A stretch of DNA of 64,000 nucleotides from Calliopum simillimum (GCA_951812925.1 OX638370.1:6224001-6288000); one strand, 5' to 3'; shown: positions 49,619 through 61,331, counted from the first letter of the stretch. The notes: a model not told the origin generated them from the letters alone. Numbers and translations: made by a program.

Positions 49619-50918
49619 TAGGCAGTAACGGAGTGGGTGTATGAAAAACTTGGTTTAAGTTTTAAAATCTGAATATGAGAGTCTGTCTGTGCTTGCGATT
49701 TGAAGTTAATTCGCAGTTTATTTTTGGGATATCCAAATTGAACTTCAAGAATGAAATGCAAAGGGAACAAGTTTTTTTAACAATAATTTCAAATGCGTTT
49801 GCGGGAATATAAAAATTAATATCGGATCGTAGATCAAGTTTTTAGCCAACGAGATATCAAGATCTCGAAATTGCGCGATTCGTTACGATTTCACAGCGTC
49901 TACTCAACTTTTAAAACTGTTATACAAAGGTGTATAACAGTGTTTATAGTCTGTTAAACTTTACAAAAAGCGTTTTGCAGTTTTTCAGATATAAATATAA
50001 AACTGTAATTTACAGTCAATACCAAGCTTTTTTTCAAGAGTAATTTTCCTTGGCTTGATTTCTAGCCTAAACAATTTCAAGTTTTTTAGTAAAGTTTTCG
50101 CACAGTAAATTTGTTTAAGAATTATTTTTTCACTTTAAACGAATATCACATAAACTTTTTAGTCTTTAACATGGACATTTTAGAAACACCACTGAAACAA
50201 TTTAAACGCGACATTTTGCTGGATTTGATTAAAGTTTCTTAAAACAGAAAAGTTTTTTATAATTTTTTTTCTTAAAAATTAAAGCCCCGAATTCGATTGA
50301 CCGCTACTTTGGTTGTTAACGCCTTCAAGTACAGCTGACATATGCCGGAAAATTCTAGAAGAAAAGAAAATTCAAGTAAAATCACTATGAGTATTGGAAG
50401 AGTAAAATAAAAATGCATACAAAAAAACACAAAAAACAAAAAAATCATACGAAGAAGTAACATAAAATGAGTGCTTTTTCGCTCAACGCTTTCATATATG
50501 TATAGTCTTTATATTGTGTATCTCTAAGTGGGGCGACGGTCGGTGTTCTAAAAGAGGCAATACGCAACAAGCTCAGCTACAGAATGCATTTTTGTTCCAT
50601 AAAATGTTGTAGTATTAGAATTTTGCAGCAATGCTCCAAGCTGCATTTTACAGACTGCAGACAGATATAGTGCATTTATTAAATGTGCCAACATAATTTT
50701 TGCAACTTTCGGCAAAAAAGGAACAAAAATTGTAATAAGTCAATATTTTGACAACAAATTTAGTTAGAAAAGAGCAAAGAGTTTCAAGTTTAAATCGAAC
50801 TAAACAAAAATTTTAGTTAAAATATCAATAATATTTGTATCTACAAAATCAATTTAATTCCAAATTTTGTACTTTAAATCGGAACAACTCTTAAATATTT
50901 ATATTAAAGGAACCCTAA
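49619..50918. other. Upstream of CABLES exon 1, no gene recognised
   Basis: This is 5' UTR or intron sequence next to the start codon, AT-rich, with no repeat family or core promoter motif that I can support. Confidence 0.4.
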
Positions 50919-51436
50919 AGTCGCGATCAGAGTGGGCGCTTTGAGCAATGTTACGCTCAAAGCAAAGCTTTAGCTTTAAACAGTGTATAGCGATCATAGT
51001 GAAAGCGTTGCTATGTCAGAACTGTAATGTTATGCATTTGCATTTTTTTTTTTTTTTTCCTTTCGAATTAGAACAGGAAAATGAAAGAATAGATAAAATA
51101 GAGGTCAATAGAAGAAAACGCTTAGAGCAAAGCGTGATAGCGCTACAAGCAAAGTGTGGCGACTTATTTTTGCTGCCTTTTTTTTTTCATTTTATTTTTT
51201 AGTGCAAATGTTCCAGTTCAAAATCAAATTTATTGTACACGTCTTTCCATAGAACTAACTATCACCTAACTCAAGGTGCCTTTCTAGTGGTAATACAATT
51301 GTAAACCAATTAGATTTTAGTGTAAATAGAAATATTTTGTAATCTGTAAGGGTTTTGACCCGGTAGATGATATTTAATAAATAAATGTAATGCTTTGAGC
51401 GCAACTTTGCTCAAAGGGCGCACTCTGATCGCGACC
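50919..51436. mobile_element. 518-bp TIR element, PIF/Harbinger-like, with end hairpins
   Basis: The ends are AGTCGCGATCAGAGTGGGCG and, in reverse, GGTCGCGATCAGAGTGCGCC, directly flanked by TAA on both sides (50916-50918 and 51437-51439), as for PIF/Harbinger's TWA target. Just inside, each end forms its own hairpin (CTTTGAGC..GCTCAAAG at 50939-50962 and its counterpart near 51391-51417). The inner 400 bp are AT-rich with no transposase. TA-based families with longer inverted ends are an alternative. Confidence 0.75.
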
Positions 51437-51802
51437 TAAGACTTTAAATTAATATTTTACCAACAATTTTCCAATAAAGAAATACTTTATATTAAAAATA
51501 AACTTAACTAAATTTTAAGTATAAATTGGACTAACCAAAAGCTTTCATTAAAATAACCAATAAAATTAGTTACAAGTCAATTTTATTGCAAAAATTCCAT
51601 AACAATTGTCAATTCAACAAAAGCTTTTGATTGAAATGAGATCAACTAAAAAACTAAAAACTGGCATTGCCTCGTTTCCTAAAAACAAAATATGTCATAT
51701 CTCTGAAACTATTTCAGACAGTCAATCGTCGTTAAGGTATTTAATATTTTATCACATGGAAATTTTCAAACTTATATTACATGTAAAAGTGGGAAGTCTA
51801 AA

Positions 51803-51946
51803 GTTTTTATTCTTGCCACTCACTGTATGCAGTAAGTATGTTTCAAGTAAATTCTAAAGAATTATTAAATTATGGTTTTTATTCTTGCCACTCACTGTAT
51901 GCAGTAAGTATGTTTCAAGTAAATTCTAAAGAATTATTAAATTATG
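51803..51946 (+). repeat. Perfect 72-bp tandem duplication
   Basis: A 72-bp segment starting GTTTTTATTCTTGCC and containing CACTGTATGCAGTAAGTATG is repeated head-to-tail with no difference that I can see. The lack of divergence suggests a very recent slip or, alternatively, an assembly artefact. Confidence 0.9.
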
Positions 51947-53530
51947 CTCCTAACGTTTATATGATTGAGATATTAAAGAAACCATAAAAGATTTTCAATT
52001 AATATTTTCCCAATAATGTTGCAGTAAAAAAACTTTAAAACTTTAAAATTGCATAATTTTTATGCATTTTATGTATTATAATTATTTATTCTTATGAAAA
52101 TTTAGCTAGGGCCGTTTGTAAAATCGGACAAAAGTGCATGAAGGTGCACGCATTCGAGGTACTTTCGAAGATCTACTTTTTTTTTAATTCTTCAGTTTTA
52201 AGTTCGAATATAGATCACTTTTAGGCTCTCTCACCATAGGATGGTCGAGAATACCTGAAATTTTTAAGAGTAAAAACTAAAGTCCTTCTTTTTAGTTTAT
52301 AAGTGAATCTATACGGTTTTTATGCACATTCATCTTATTAAAACCGACTAACACTTTGTGGTAGAAAAAGTGAAATTTATCGAAAATAAGCAAATCGGAC
52401 TGAAATCGTTAAATTAGGCAGTTAGCCAAAGATTTCGCCATGCATTGCAAATAACAAATAATCGTTAGTAACACCCTGTATTTAATTACTATCAATCAGT
52501 TTGTTAGTTGCTGCAATTCTCCGAATTTGGGTGGCATAATATGAAGCAACAAAAAAGTAAAAAAAAAATCATGTTGCACTGAAACTGCAACAACTTGAAC
52601 ATACATATTACTCTAACAACAATTATAGGTATAACAGTAAGACTTTTTTGAACAGACCTCAGACAGTTTAGTTACATTAAACTGTATGACTGACTTCAAG
52701 CTTCTTTAGTTGGTCAACCTGTAAATGTCTGTCTGTATGTTTGTTTGCAGTATCGCTGCAAAGTTGCCGGTTTTTTTGTTTTTGTTTATAGTCGGTGTAA
52801 ATTGTTGCTGTATGACTGACTTATATATTTTGTTGCTACGGCTATAGCCGGTTATTGTTTGGTTACTTGGAAATTTTCAATATTGAGTACTTTTTTTTTC
52901 TCGCTCTGTACCTACATAAAATGTAGAAATCGTTGTACTTTTAAGCTTATAAAGTTCACTAGGCAACAATTTGTTTTGTGTTGTAGAGTGCATTATTTAC
53001 AATTATTTTAGAGCAGTAAAAACTCTACATTCAGAGAAATCCCTTGAAACTTAATGAAAATAATTAAGTTTTAGTAACACAACTATTTGATGAAGAATTA
53101 TACATATTATTATATTTAAAAAGAATTGATGGGTTTTGCAAAAATTTCCGAAAAGTAGAAACTAGTTGCGAAGGTTGTGGCTAGAATTGCCAGATGGTCT
53201 GGATTCGTCTGGTTTAATGCAAATTTTGAATGAAAATGAAGAACATTATAAAGAGGGGATATCAGAGATTTATTTGTATTTCGTATTCATTGGTATAATA
53301 GAAATCCATTCGGGGGTATTGGTGTTTTAAATTACGAGTGATGTAGATGATATTGAGGATATTCATTAAAACGTGTAAGCTCGTAATAGTTTTCAAAATC
53401 AATACGAACTTTATTCTTAATAAACTTGAATTTCTTTGTCCAAAGAAGACCAAATTTTTTTTTTTAAATACGTCCAGAAAATCCGGTTTTTTACTCCAAA
53501 AGTCCAGGCGTAATCCAATTTGTTTATGTC
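51947..53530. other. Intergenic DNA, no gene recognised
   Basis: A short CTGTATGACTGACTT string occurs twice (near 52682 and 52811), with GTTTGTTTGCAG and TTTTTTTGTTTTTG stretches between. No coding region, RNA or repeat family can be supported. Confidence 0.4.
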
Positions 53531-53599
53531 AACTCTATGTCTGGCATAACTGTTGTAAAACCATCGCCACAAATCATAATATTTGACGCAGATGGATAA

Positions 53600-54010
53600 G
53601 ATTCGGAAAATATGAAATTCACAAAAAAGTGGGCGATATCACGCCCCTCAAAAACAAATAACGCCATAGCTCTGAAACTATTTGATGCAGATGAATTAAG
53701 TTTAATACACATTTAAAGCACACTCGGACAAATAACATCCACTGGAAAAGTGGGCGAAGCTACACCCCCAAAAAAAAAATGTTAAATCTCTGAAACTATT
53801 CGAGTCTGATGAATTTAATTTGGTACATATGTAAAGAGCACTGGGACAAATATGAAAACCACGCCCCCTTAAAACAAAATTCGATATATCCCTGAAACCA
53901 TGAATGCCTGAGATTTGTGCACATGTAAGTCACTAAGACGAATAACATCCACTGGAAACTCGACATATATATAACTTAAGCCATGGATGGATGAGATTCG
54001 GTACACATGT
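53600..54010 (+). repeat. Array of about 120-bp units with GGGCG cores
   Basis: Units carry GTGGGCGATATCACGCCCC (near 53630), GTGGGCGAAGCTACACCCC (near 53749) and CCACGCCCCCTTAAAAC (near 53861). They share CTCTGAAACTATT, GATGAATTTAATTTGG-like and CACTGGGACAAAT-like spacers. It resembles other GGGCGTGGC-core arrays in the window. Confidence 0.75.
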
Positions 54011-54035
54011 AACAGTCACTGCGGCATAATATATG

Positions 54036-54795
54036 GTCCACACAGAAACAAATTATCGGTCAATTCAACCGATTTCAACGAAAGAAATTGCACCAAACCG
54101 CAGTAAAGGTTAAATTGACTATGCAGACCAGTAAAATTACTGAGAAAATAGTACTGTACAATTACTGTTAGAATGTTTAGGTACTGTGAAAACAGTTAAT
54201 TTGACCTATATTCAGCTAGGTCAGCTAACAATATCAACTGTTACAATACAGTTAAAACTGTTTTGCAACAGTTAAATAGTTAGCACCCCAGAAGGACTGT
54301 AACTAGCAGTTTCCAAAAAATCATAGAAATTGTAGGAAACAACTTCTACGGCGGCTCCATTTCAAATGGCAAAATATCAATGCAACTCCAGAAAACTTAA
54401 GTATGTTGTTTTATTTTTAAACAACGTGGGAACTTTATCACACTTTTAAAAACTCAACTCAAATTTTTTTCAAAATGTAAAGGATACAAAATGTAGTTGA
54501 ATTCAACTGTAGAAAAGTAAAAAGAATTCTGAAATTATGAATTGTTGTTTTTGTTTTCTATAAAAAATTTAAAAAACTATAGAATACAAAATTTATAGCT
54601 AATTTTAGCGTCTTTTTTTTTCTGTGTATATATATAGTCTATATCTAATAGTCTATAACCTATAGTCTATAAGCTATCCTTTATGGTCTTTGGTCCATAA
54701 CCTATGGTCTATGGTCAATAACACATGGTCTACGTTACATAAACTTTGGTCTAAGATCTGTCCTTTATGGTCAATGTTCTATAAACTTAAATTGT
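54036..54795. repeat. Possible short element, then TATAGTCTAT-type degenerate repeat
   Basis: ACACAGAAA near 54039 and its complement TTTCTGTGT near 54617 could be short inverted ends of a 590-bp element rich in ACAGTTAAA motifs. From 54630 to 54790 a degenerate series of TATAGTCTATA and TATGGTCTATGGTC words follows. The evidence for an element is weak; the simple repeat is clear. Confidence 0.45.
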
Positions 54796-55249
54796 TGTTG
54801 AATAAAAAAAATACACATTACAAAACGCGTTCATCTTGAACACTGGAAAGTTCCGGGACATTGTACTTGAAAATGGGGGATATTTCTGGGACGATTTTGA
54901 ATCCGGGACGAGAGGGCAAAATCCAGGACTATTCGCAAAATTCGAAACGGTGGGTTAGCATGACGTAGAGGGAAAAAAACAACTCATTTGAAATTACATC
55001 CAGAGCTTCCCAACTTATACTGATTTTTAAAAGAGATATAGCCGGATCATCCGCTGGCTATATCTCCGAAAGTAGTTCTGATGCACTTTTTGTTGTTGTT
55101 TTAATTAATTCCTAGAGCCCTATTTGCCAAAAAAACCGATGTTTTCAAAGTTTAATTGTTCCAATGGACTTTTCACACAGTACATAAAGATAAACAAATT
55201 TCTTTTGAAATTAACTACTTTGCCGAAAAATCTTTACTTTCCTGGGTTA

Positions 55250-56560
55250 TTATTCTACGCAACTGAAAAATCAAGAGACAACTGACCTACCCCAAAATAA
55301 ACAAGAAGTTTCCAGAATGCATTGATTGAATTTGCTCTCTCTCTTCTTTTTCTACATACATACCACCCCAACTCCAATTGGAACTGCGCACGTGATGTGA
55401 GAAACGTTTTTCGCCTGTGCGGCAAAAATTTTCCGGAAAATCGATTTTTCCCGCCCAACTACATAATAACGACAAGAACAACAACAACAACAGATGGCAG
55501 GGTAGATCCAACAATAACAAAATGATAGAAGCGGCTTAAAACGCATATAAGGAAAAGTAATACATACAAATAATTCATCAATATGTGAGTGGGTTTTATT
55601 TTTTAAAGTGGAATAAGTTCATAAAAGAGGCATATGTAATGTCATAATATGAATTTGTTGACATTTTGTTAGAAATGAAGAAAATCTTTATCTGTTAAGT
55701 TGAAAAAAACCCATTCATGTTAAAAATCTAGAGGAACACATTTTATTATGGTGATAAACATGATGTAGGAAAATTTTCCCCAAAATAATAACAAAATACA
55801 AGGCACACGCCCACCCGAACCATAATATGCTATTCCATAATTGCACAAAACGTTGACTTACCAATTTAAAATTTGCTCGTGTCTCTTTTTAAATTTTTAA
55901 GATTTGTCTTTAGTTTTTAGCATAAAATTATTTATTTTATAAAAATTTTATTTAAAACGCATACACACATACACACGCCACGCACCACACCACTGTGCAC
56001 GAGATATAAAAGAAATAAAGATATTACAAGTGTTTCAAGCGAATCATTTTTCTATTTTTAGAAAGAAATTTTGGGAATTTTTTCTTCAGCCGATTTTTGT
56101 TGTTTTAAGCGCCGCCAAGTTCTTACTTTCGTTTTGATTTTTAAATTATTTATTATTTCGCTTCAAATTATCTATTTTCTATTTTAAAAATTTTTGCTAC
56201 ACCAATTTCAGTTCTTCAGCAATAAATCGTGATAGCAACAAGAATCGCAGGAAAATGGAAAAATCACTGTTTCCACGCAATTCTCTCTTCTTCACGTTCA
56301 ACACAAATACACAACCAACGATTTGACGATTCCAACACTTGTGTCTTTGACGATTGCGTAAATTTTACATTAAATTTTTTGGTTCTATTTTAGCTGCTTT
56401 GTCTCAAATTTGTCACAAAATTATTTGGTTTTATTAAAATTTATTTTTTTTTTATTCAAACTAATATTCTTTAACCGCGTTAAATAAGAACTTTGCTAAT
56501 TTTCTTTTTAAAGAATGAATGACTGTGTACTTTACTGTAGAGAAGAACTCGTTCGAGTGA
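55250..56560 (-). promoter_or_regulatory. Candidate promoter / non-coding first exon region of CABLES
   Basis: This is a non-repetitive, somewhat GC-richer zone between the two head-to-head genes. It has a CTCTCTCTTCTTTTTC tract (55335), AACAACAACAACAACAG (55478) and, read on the minus strand at 56220-56350, text typical of fly 5' UTRs with frequent GTG, CAATCG and GAAGAAG words. A small inverted motif ACTCG TT CGAGT lies at 56548. The call rests on composition and position only. No TATA box, Inr or donor site is decisive. Confidence 0.25.
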
Positions 56561-56639
56561 AGATAGCTGATGTATATATAATATATATATATATTATGAC
56601 CAGCGTTGCCACAACAAAAAGAAATTTCTGTACATAGTA

Positions 56640-57065
56640 AAAATAGCCAAAATGGGGATTTTTTGATTCCGTGGCCCCTCGATTTGACGATGTTTTCTTA
56701 TAAATCGATACAAAATGAGTCGAAAATATTAGATAAAATGTTTTCATATCTCGCTTCGTTTTCGAGATATCAAGGCTTAAAGAATACGAGAAAAATTGAA
56801 GAAATATTAAAAAGTGTTAAATATGACGATGTTTTTACATAAAACAACTTAAAATAAGTTGAAAACCTTAAATAAAATTTTTCGATATCTTGCTTCGTTT
56901 TCAAGATATCAAGATTTAAGGAATGCGAGATTACTAAAGGGATTTCAAGAAAAAAATTAATTTTAAGGAAAGTTAACTGTGTTTTTCCATAAAAGAACCC
57001 AAAATAAATTGAACAAATTAAATAAAATTTTTTAAATCTCACTAAGTTTTGGAGATATCGAGACT
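56640..57065 (+). repeat. Three diverged units of about 140 bp
   Basis: Units share ATCTCGCTTCGTTTTCGAGA, GATATCAAG(G/A)(C/T)TTAA and AAATA.GTCGAAAA-like text and restart near 56690, 56825 and 56975. Related sequence recurs at 59937-60310, there as one forward and one reversed block. Confidence 0.75.
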
Positions 57066-57418
57066 TATATCATACAAGTATACGCCTTAAATACAGTTTA
57101 GCTCACAATCGAAATTGATTATTAGCCAATTAGTTTCTTATGTGCTTTTGAAATCTTAGAATAAATACGGAATCAAAAAGTGTTGCTCTGATCTGGTTTC
57201 GGAGGTATAGCCATCGGAAGTTGCGGATATAGCATTTCTAAAAATCGAAACTGCAAGAGTGGATATGGAAGCAAGTTTACAATTAAGTAGACGGAGACCG
57301 TTGATAAGAAATAAAGTCTCTAAAAACTAAGGAATAATAAAAACCTTTAGTTTGCAAAACGACTCTTGTTACAAATAATATTGCGTATCGAAACGCTTTC
57401 ATGTTTCGTTTCGAGACT

Positions 57419-57833
57419 CCATTTGTCGGTGGTGAATTCGAATCCCGTCACGTATGGATTTTGAGGTAATTTAGAAGGCGCACGAAATTGATTTGCTCTT
57501 TTCTACTGAGCTAGTACTATGCTTCGACTGCGAAAAAAGCTACAGTTTTGTCTGTTATTTTTCCTTACATTTTTCACTTCATGGTGTCATTTTCAGATGG
57601 TCATAACTATTGAAAGAAAAATCATGTAAGACCAATTAGTAGCTTATTTTGGAGACAAAGAGTATAGAAGAAGTACTAAGTGATGCATTTAGTAAAAAAG
57701 AGCAAATCAGTTTCGTGCGTCTTCTATTTAACGTCAAAAATCGTATTTTTGAACTTTTAGGATAGATTATCTCAAAAACAATACGTGATAGAGCTAATCC
57801 GAGATGGGATTCGGATTCACCACCGACAAATAC
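57419..57833. repeat. Imperfect inverted repeat around TTTGTCGGTGGTGAA
   Basis: The left arm (57419-57530) holds TTTGTCGGTGGTGAATTCGA, ATCACGTAT-like text and GCGCACGAAATTGATTTGCT. The right arm (57675-57833) holds the same words in reverse. About 145 bp separate the arms. This is probably another foldback relic. No gene is visible. Confidence 0.75.
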
Positions 57834-58479
57834 ATTCAAAATGACTTCTGCTTTTTTTACATAAATACAGTTTTCGAACTATTTTGAGGGCGGACACCTA
57901 TTTTCGATTTTAAAATTTTTTGAATTTTGTTGCCAACACGATTATGTATTGCATAAATGAAGAAAATCAGGGGTCCGCAAACCTATGATCAAAATCCGTT
58001 CCGGTGTACCGTGAACAGTGTGAATGAATGGTAAGTGGTTTAGAAATCTATTTCAAAAATTGGCTCAGCACCCTGCAACAACGCTTCTAATGACAACTGA
58101 CTTATTAATTTTTTGCATTATAGCTCTACATGGATACTCACATAGAATTTCGTACAGAAACAATGCCAGGAATTTGATACGTGCAATAAATCCTCGCATT
58201 TGCATGATGTTTCACAGAGTTTTACCGTGAGAATACACCGTCTACTTCCGACCTAAAAAAGAAAAAACAAAATAAGCAATTACTAGAATGAATTCCAAAG
58301 TTCAATTACCAATGTGAAGTTTCAATGGAACTACTAAATTTGTTTAAAGTTTTTCATCTGTTCTGCTTAGTACCTTTCGCATTTTTCCGCTATTTACCGT
58401 ATTCTTAGATGCCTTCTCAGATAGTTCATTGATAGTCTTGCTGGGAAAATTCTTAACTTCAAATGAAAGCGCAATCACT

Positions 58480-58905
58480 ATGCTTTAAATTGTCCTTCTC
58501 CCTGCGTAGATTACCCATTACTTTGATAGGGTCCTTCTCGTAAGCATGCTGCTGAACATTAGGTTCATGAACACGCATAAATGGATTCCACGACTTTTCC
58601 TCTCCAATAGTCGAGGGCATATATACTCAACGTATATTCATGACCACAGAATACCTAAGTATCATCCGGCAGTGCTGACAGCTTCCCACACAATGCTGAA
58701 TACATTTGATCTGGGGTGCCTTCAAAAAAGCGTCCACAGCCACCTTGAAAAGTGTATCCCCAGTGAAGATTACATCCTCACCATTCGGTGACTCAATGTA
58801 ATAACAAACATGGCCAGTGGTGTGGCATGGCGAGAAGTGCTCAATTTTAAAGCAATTGTCCTGCGTTACTTTTAAATTCAATACGATCATCACCACCATA
58901 TACTT
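58480..58905 (-). pseudogene. Glyoxalase II (hydroxyacylglutathione hydrolase) fragment, broken
   Basis: Read on the minus strand, three pieces match hydroxyacylglutathione hydrolase in order. [20 protein letters not shown] and [10 protein letters not shown] (58760-58850) are followed after a one-base frame change near 58745 by [20 protein letters not shown] and LPDDT. An in-frame TAG then precedes VFCGHEYTL (near 58640). A deletion of about 40 codons follows, then TIGEEKSWNPFMRVHEPNVQ and DPIKVMGNLRREKDNLKH (58480-58610). A YGGDDRI-like string upstream lies in another frame. The HxHxDH metal site of the N-terminus is absent. Glyoxalase II hydrolyses S-lactoylglutathione in methylglyoxal detoxification; this copy cannot. 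Introns appear absent across the fragment, so a retrocopy or a captured cDNA piece is possible. Confidence 0.88.
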
Positions 58906-59199
58906 CCAAGGGTAGTCAGGCTGATCCGGACAGTTGGTTGTTTTATCGACAGTCTTTGAATGAAATTTGACAAAAACAAAAAATAATAATTAAACAGATA
59001 AATAAAATAAATTATTTTCACATGTGAACTGTGGCGTTTTTCGTAGCTTTTGAACTGAAATTGATAATAATTGATGTTCTTCGTTAAAAATTAAATTAAA
59101 AATGAAAGATTAACGAAGATTTTAACGTCTTTTTTCCTTTTTTGTTAAATCTTTTTCGTTAACTCTTCTCGTTTTTTACTCACCAAACTCACCACGATT

Positions 59200-59262
59200 A
59201 CAAATGTGGAACAGGGATGACAAATGAGTTTTTCTATCTTGTTTCAAAAATCTTAAAAAAAA
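59200..59262 (+). repeat. Fragment shared with Helitron-like family interior
   Basis: ATGTGGAACAGGGATGACAA and ATGAGTTTTTCTAT recur at 59845-59910. The AGGGATGACAAATGAG core also occurs in the interior of the Helitron-like copies (for example near 38066-38080). It is either a broken copy or a sequence that those elements picked up. Confidence 0.6.
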
Positions 59263-59936
59263 TGAATGTCATTTTTAAAGGGGGATATGTGTCTTGAGTT
59301 TTTTTCTACGATTTTGGTCTGTATCCTCAGGATCTAATACCAATTCTTCAGTAAAATAATTGTTTGTTTTTTGATTTCGGATATATAGCTATCGGAAGTT
59401 GAAGATATAGCTTTTTAAAAATCAATATGAGTTAAAAACTGTTGCATTAATTTTCAAATCACATATCAAATCTAGGTTTTAAAATAAAATCACATATTCT
59501 TTTTTGCAAATTTCTAGAAATCTTCCATTGTCCAAATCCAATTGACCGCAAAATTTAAACGCAACCTTTTTTAAAGTTCCTTAAAATTCCTTTTTTTTTT
59601 CAAAAATAAAGTGTTGAACTCTTTAAATTGTGAAAACTTTCGAAAGGTCAGAAATGGAAAAAAAAAAATCTTTTTCATCGAAAAAATAATAGCCAAATCA
59701 AAAATCAATTCGCCAAGTAGCTAAAATCAAAACGAAAAAATGAAAATAGCCACTTTTGGCTAAAAATAGCCAATGTGGCAACGCTGAATATAACTTACAT
59801 TGGACTTTGACATCTGACAGTTGACACTGACTGTCAAAAATGGTAGAATGTGGAACAGGGATGACAAATGAGTTTTTCTATTTTCTTTCAAAAAGCTTAA
59901 AAACTTTATATTAATTTTGTAGCACTACTTCGATAT

Positions 59937-60310
59937 TCGTGGCCCCACGATTTGACGATGTTTTTTTACAAATCGGCTAAAAAAAAGTCGAAAAAATTAA
60001 ATACAATTTTTCGATATCGCTTTGTTATCAGGATAACAAGGCTTCAATAATACCAGAATATTGAAGAAATTTCGAGATATCTTATATTTGATATCTCCGA
60101 AATGAAGCGAGATATGAAAAAATTTTATTTAATTTTTTGGGCGTGTTTTGTGTTCTTTTATATGAAAACTTAGTTAGCTTTTTCTGAAATCAATTTTTCG
60201 TGAAATTTCTTCAGTAATCTCGTCTGATGAAGCGGGATATCGAAAATTTTTATTTAATTTTTTCTACTTATTTTGGGTCCCTTTATTTGTAAACATCGCC
60301 AAATCTTACA
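59937..60310. repeat. Forward and reversed relatives of the 56.7-kb units
   Basis: The forward block (59940-60060) starts CGTGGCCCCACGATTTGACG, matching 56671-56694. From about 60065 the same vocabulary appears reversed (GATATCTCCGAAATGAAGCG, ATTTTATTTAATTTTTT), so the stretch can fold back. Confidence 0.7.
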
Positions 60311-60774
60311 TTTCTTGAAACTCTTGAAGATACTCGTATTCTATTTTATCCACGGTCTAATTTGGAAGATATAGCCATTAAAAGATTCGGATGTACATAT
60401 TCTTTAAAAAACTGCTATGGCTAATAAATGGATTTTAATAATGTACAATTTGAAAACAGTTTTGGTTATTAGTTTTCAAGATATGACGGTTTTTCAAAAT
60501 TTTTTTGTTTTTTATCCAAAAGAACAGTTATTTTTTCTTAACACGGTTATATTTCCGAAAGCAGATTAACCGACACTTTTCGTTGCTACTGCAATTAATT
60601 CCGAGAGCTCCATTTATTCAAAAAGAAAAAAAATCGGTGGTCGAAAATGTCAATTGATGTTATCGTTTCCATCGGCCGACAGTAATAGGGGGTAAGCACT
60701 AGCGCTCATATTCATCAGTCAAATATGGCCACTGACTGTCACTCAACCACGAACCAAAAACAAAATTACGCAAA

Positions 60775-60920
60775 TCAGTAGTTAAGATTTATTCGAAGAT
60801 TTTAAGCAAATCTCGTCAAAAGTTGATAGTAAATCACGTTATTAACAGCGAGATCTAGAGTTAAGTGTTAAAACAGTCGTAAATCACCTCATAAATCTCC
60901 GGTGGAAACAAATCTCCTCA
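60775..60920 (+). repeat. Dispersed repeat M, copy 3
   Basis: GCGAGATCTAGAGTTAA, AACAGTCGTAAATCACCTCA and TAAATCTCCGGTGGAAAC match the copies at 29.5 and 40.1 kb. It lies about 290 bp upstream of the fand start codon, so it may sit in or next to the promoter. Confidence 0.7.
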
Positions 60921-61205
60921 CTGATGCAATGCACTGTATTATCTTTCCTTCCTCACAATTGGTTCTTAAGGGATTTTGTATTAAATTATATTTATATTTC
61001 TGACACACCCTATGTGGAGTGGAACGTAAACGAAAAGTTTGCAAGCAACTGTGGTATCAACTGTTGTCATCTTTGATTTGACAGCTGTCATCGGAACGTT
61101 TTGCGTGCAATTTTTTGTGAAATTATATTAAATATTAAAAGGTTTTGCAATTAAATTAAAAATATAAATCGAAAAAGTTTAATCAAAATTATTCATTCAT
61201 AAAAC
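60921..61205 (+). promoter_or_regulatory. fand upstream region and 5' UTR
   Basis: This 285-bp interval precedes the fand ATG. It contains the palindromic E-box-like GACAGCTGTC near 61080 and a GTTGTCATCTTTGATTTGACA stretch, followed by about 110 bp of AT-rich leader. No TATA box is at a convincing position. The transcription start is probably within 61050-61130, but this is inference from spacing. Confidence 0.35.
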
Positions 61206-61247
61206 ATGCCAATCACCGATGAACCCGTGGATATGGAAATTGATTTC
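61206..61247 (+). CDS. fand: fand exon 1
   Basis: ATG CCA ATC ACC starts a 14-codon exon (MPITDEPVDMEIDF) ending in phase 0 at donor GTAAGT. It is too short to stand out as an open frame. It is chosen because it lies just upstream of an acceptor (AAATAG) and continues in frame into the conserved PEEDVPYEEEILR. Confidence 0.88.
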
Positions 61248-61331
61248 GTAAGTAACACGAAACGCACTGGTTTTGGACAGTGTGATCTTAGGAAAAATTT
61301 TTATATTAATTCATTCTCGTTAATTAAATAG

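Larger units (their letters stand above)
56601..59786. mobile_element. Possible 3.2-kb hAT-like composite enclosing a host gene fragment
   Basis: CAGCGTTGCCACA at 56601-56613 is matched in reverse by TGTGGCAACGCTG at 59774-59786. CAGCG fits the hAT end consensus YARNG. The adjacent 8-mers ATTATGAC and AATATAAC agree at six of eight positions. Inside lie a tandem array (56640-57060), an inverted-repeat element (57419-57833), and the glyoxalase II relic. No transposase is seen. The boundaries could also be ends of two separate small elements, since a similar GTTGCCAC start occurs at 22.9-23.4 kb. Confidence 0.45.

Noticed and set aside
57425..57455. tRNA B-box-like GAATTCGAATCCC string
   Set aside because: No A box, acceptor stem or anticodon arm could be placed around it, and it lies in an arm of an inverted repeat.
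58024..58230. 68-codon plus-strand open frame between repeats
   Set aside because: No family resemblance and no splice context; sits next to the glyoxalase II relic on the opposite strand.
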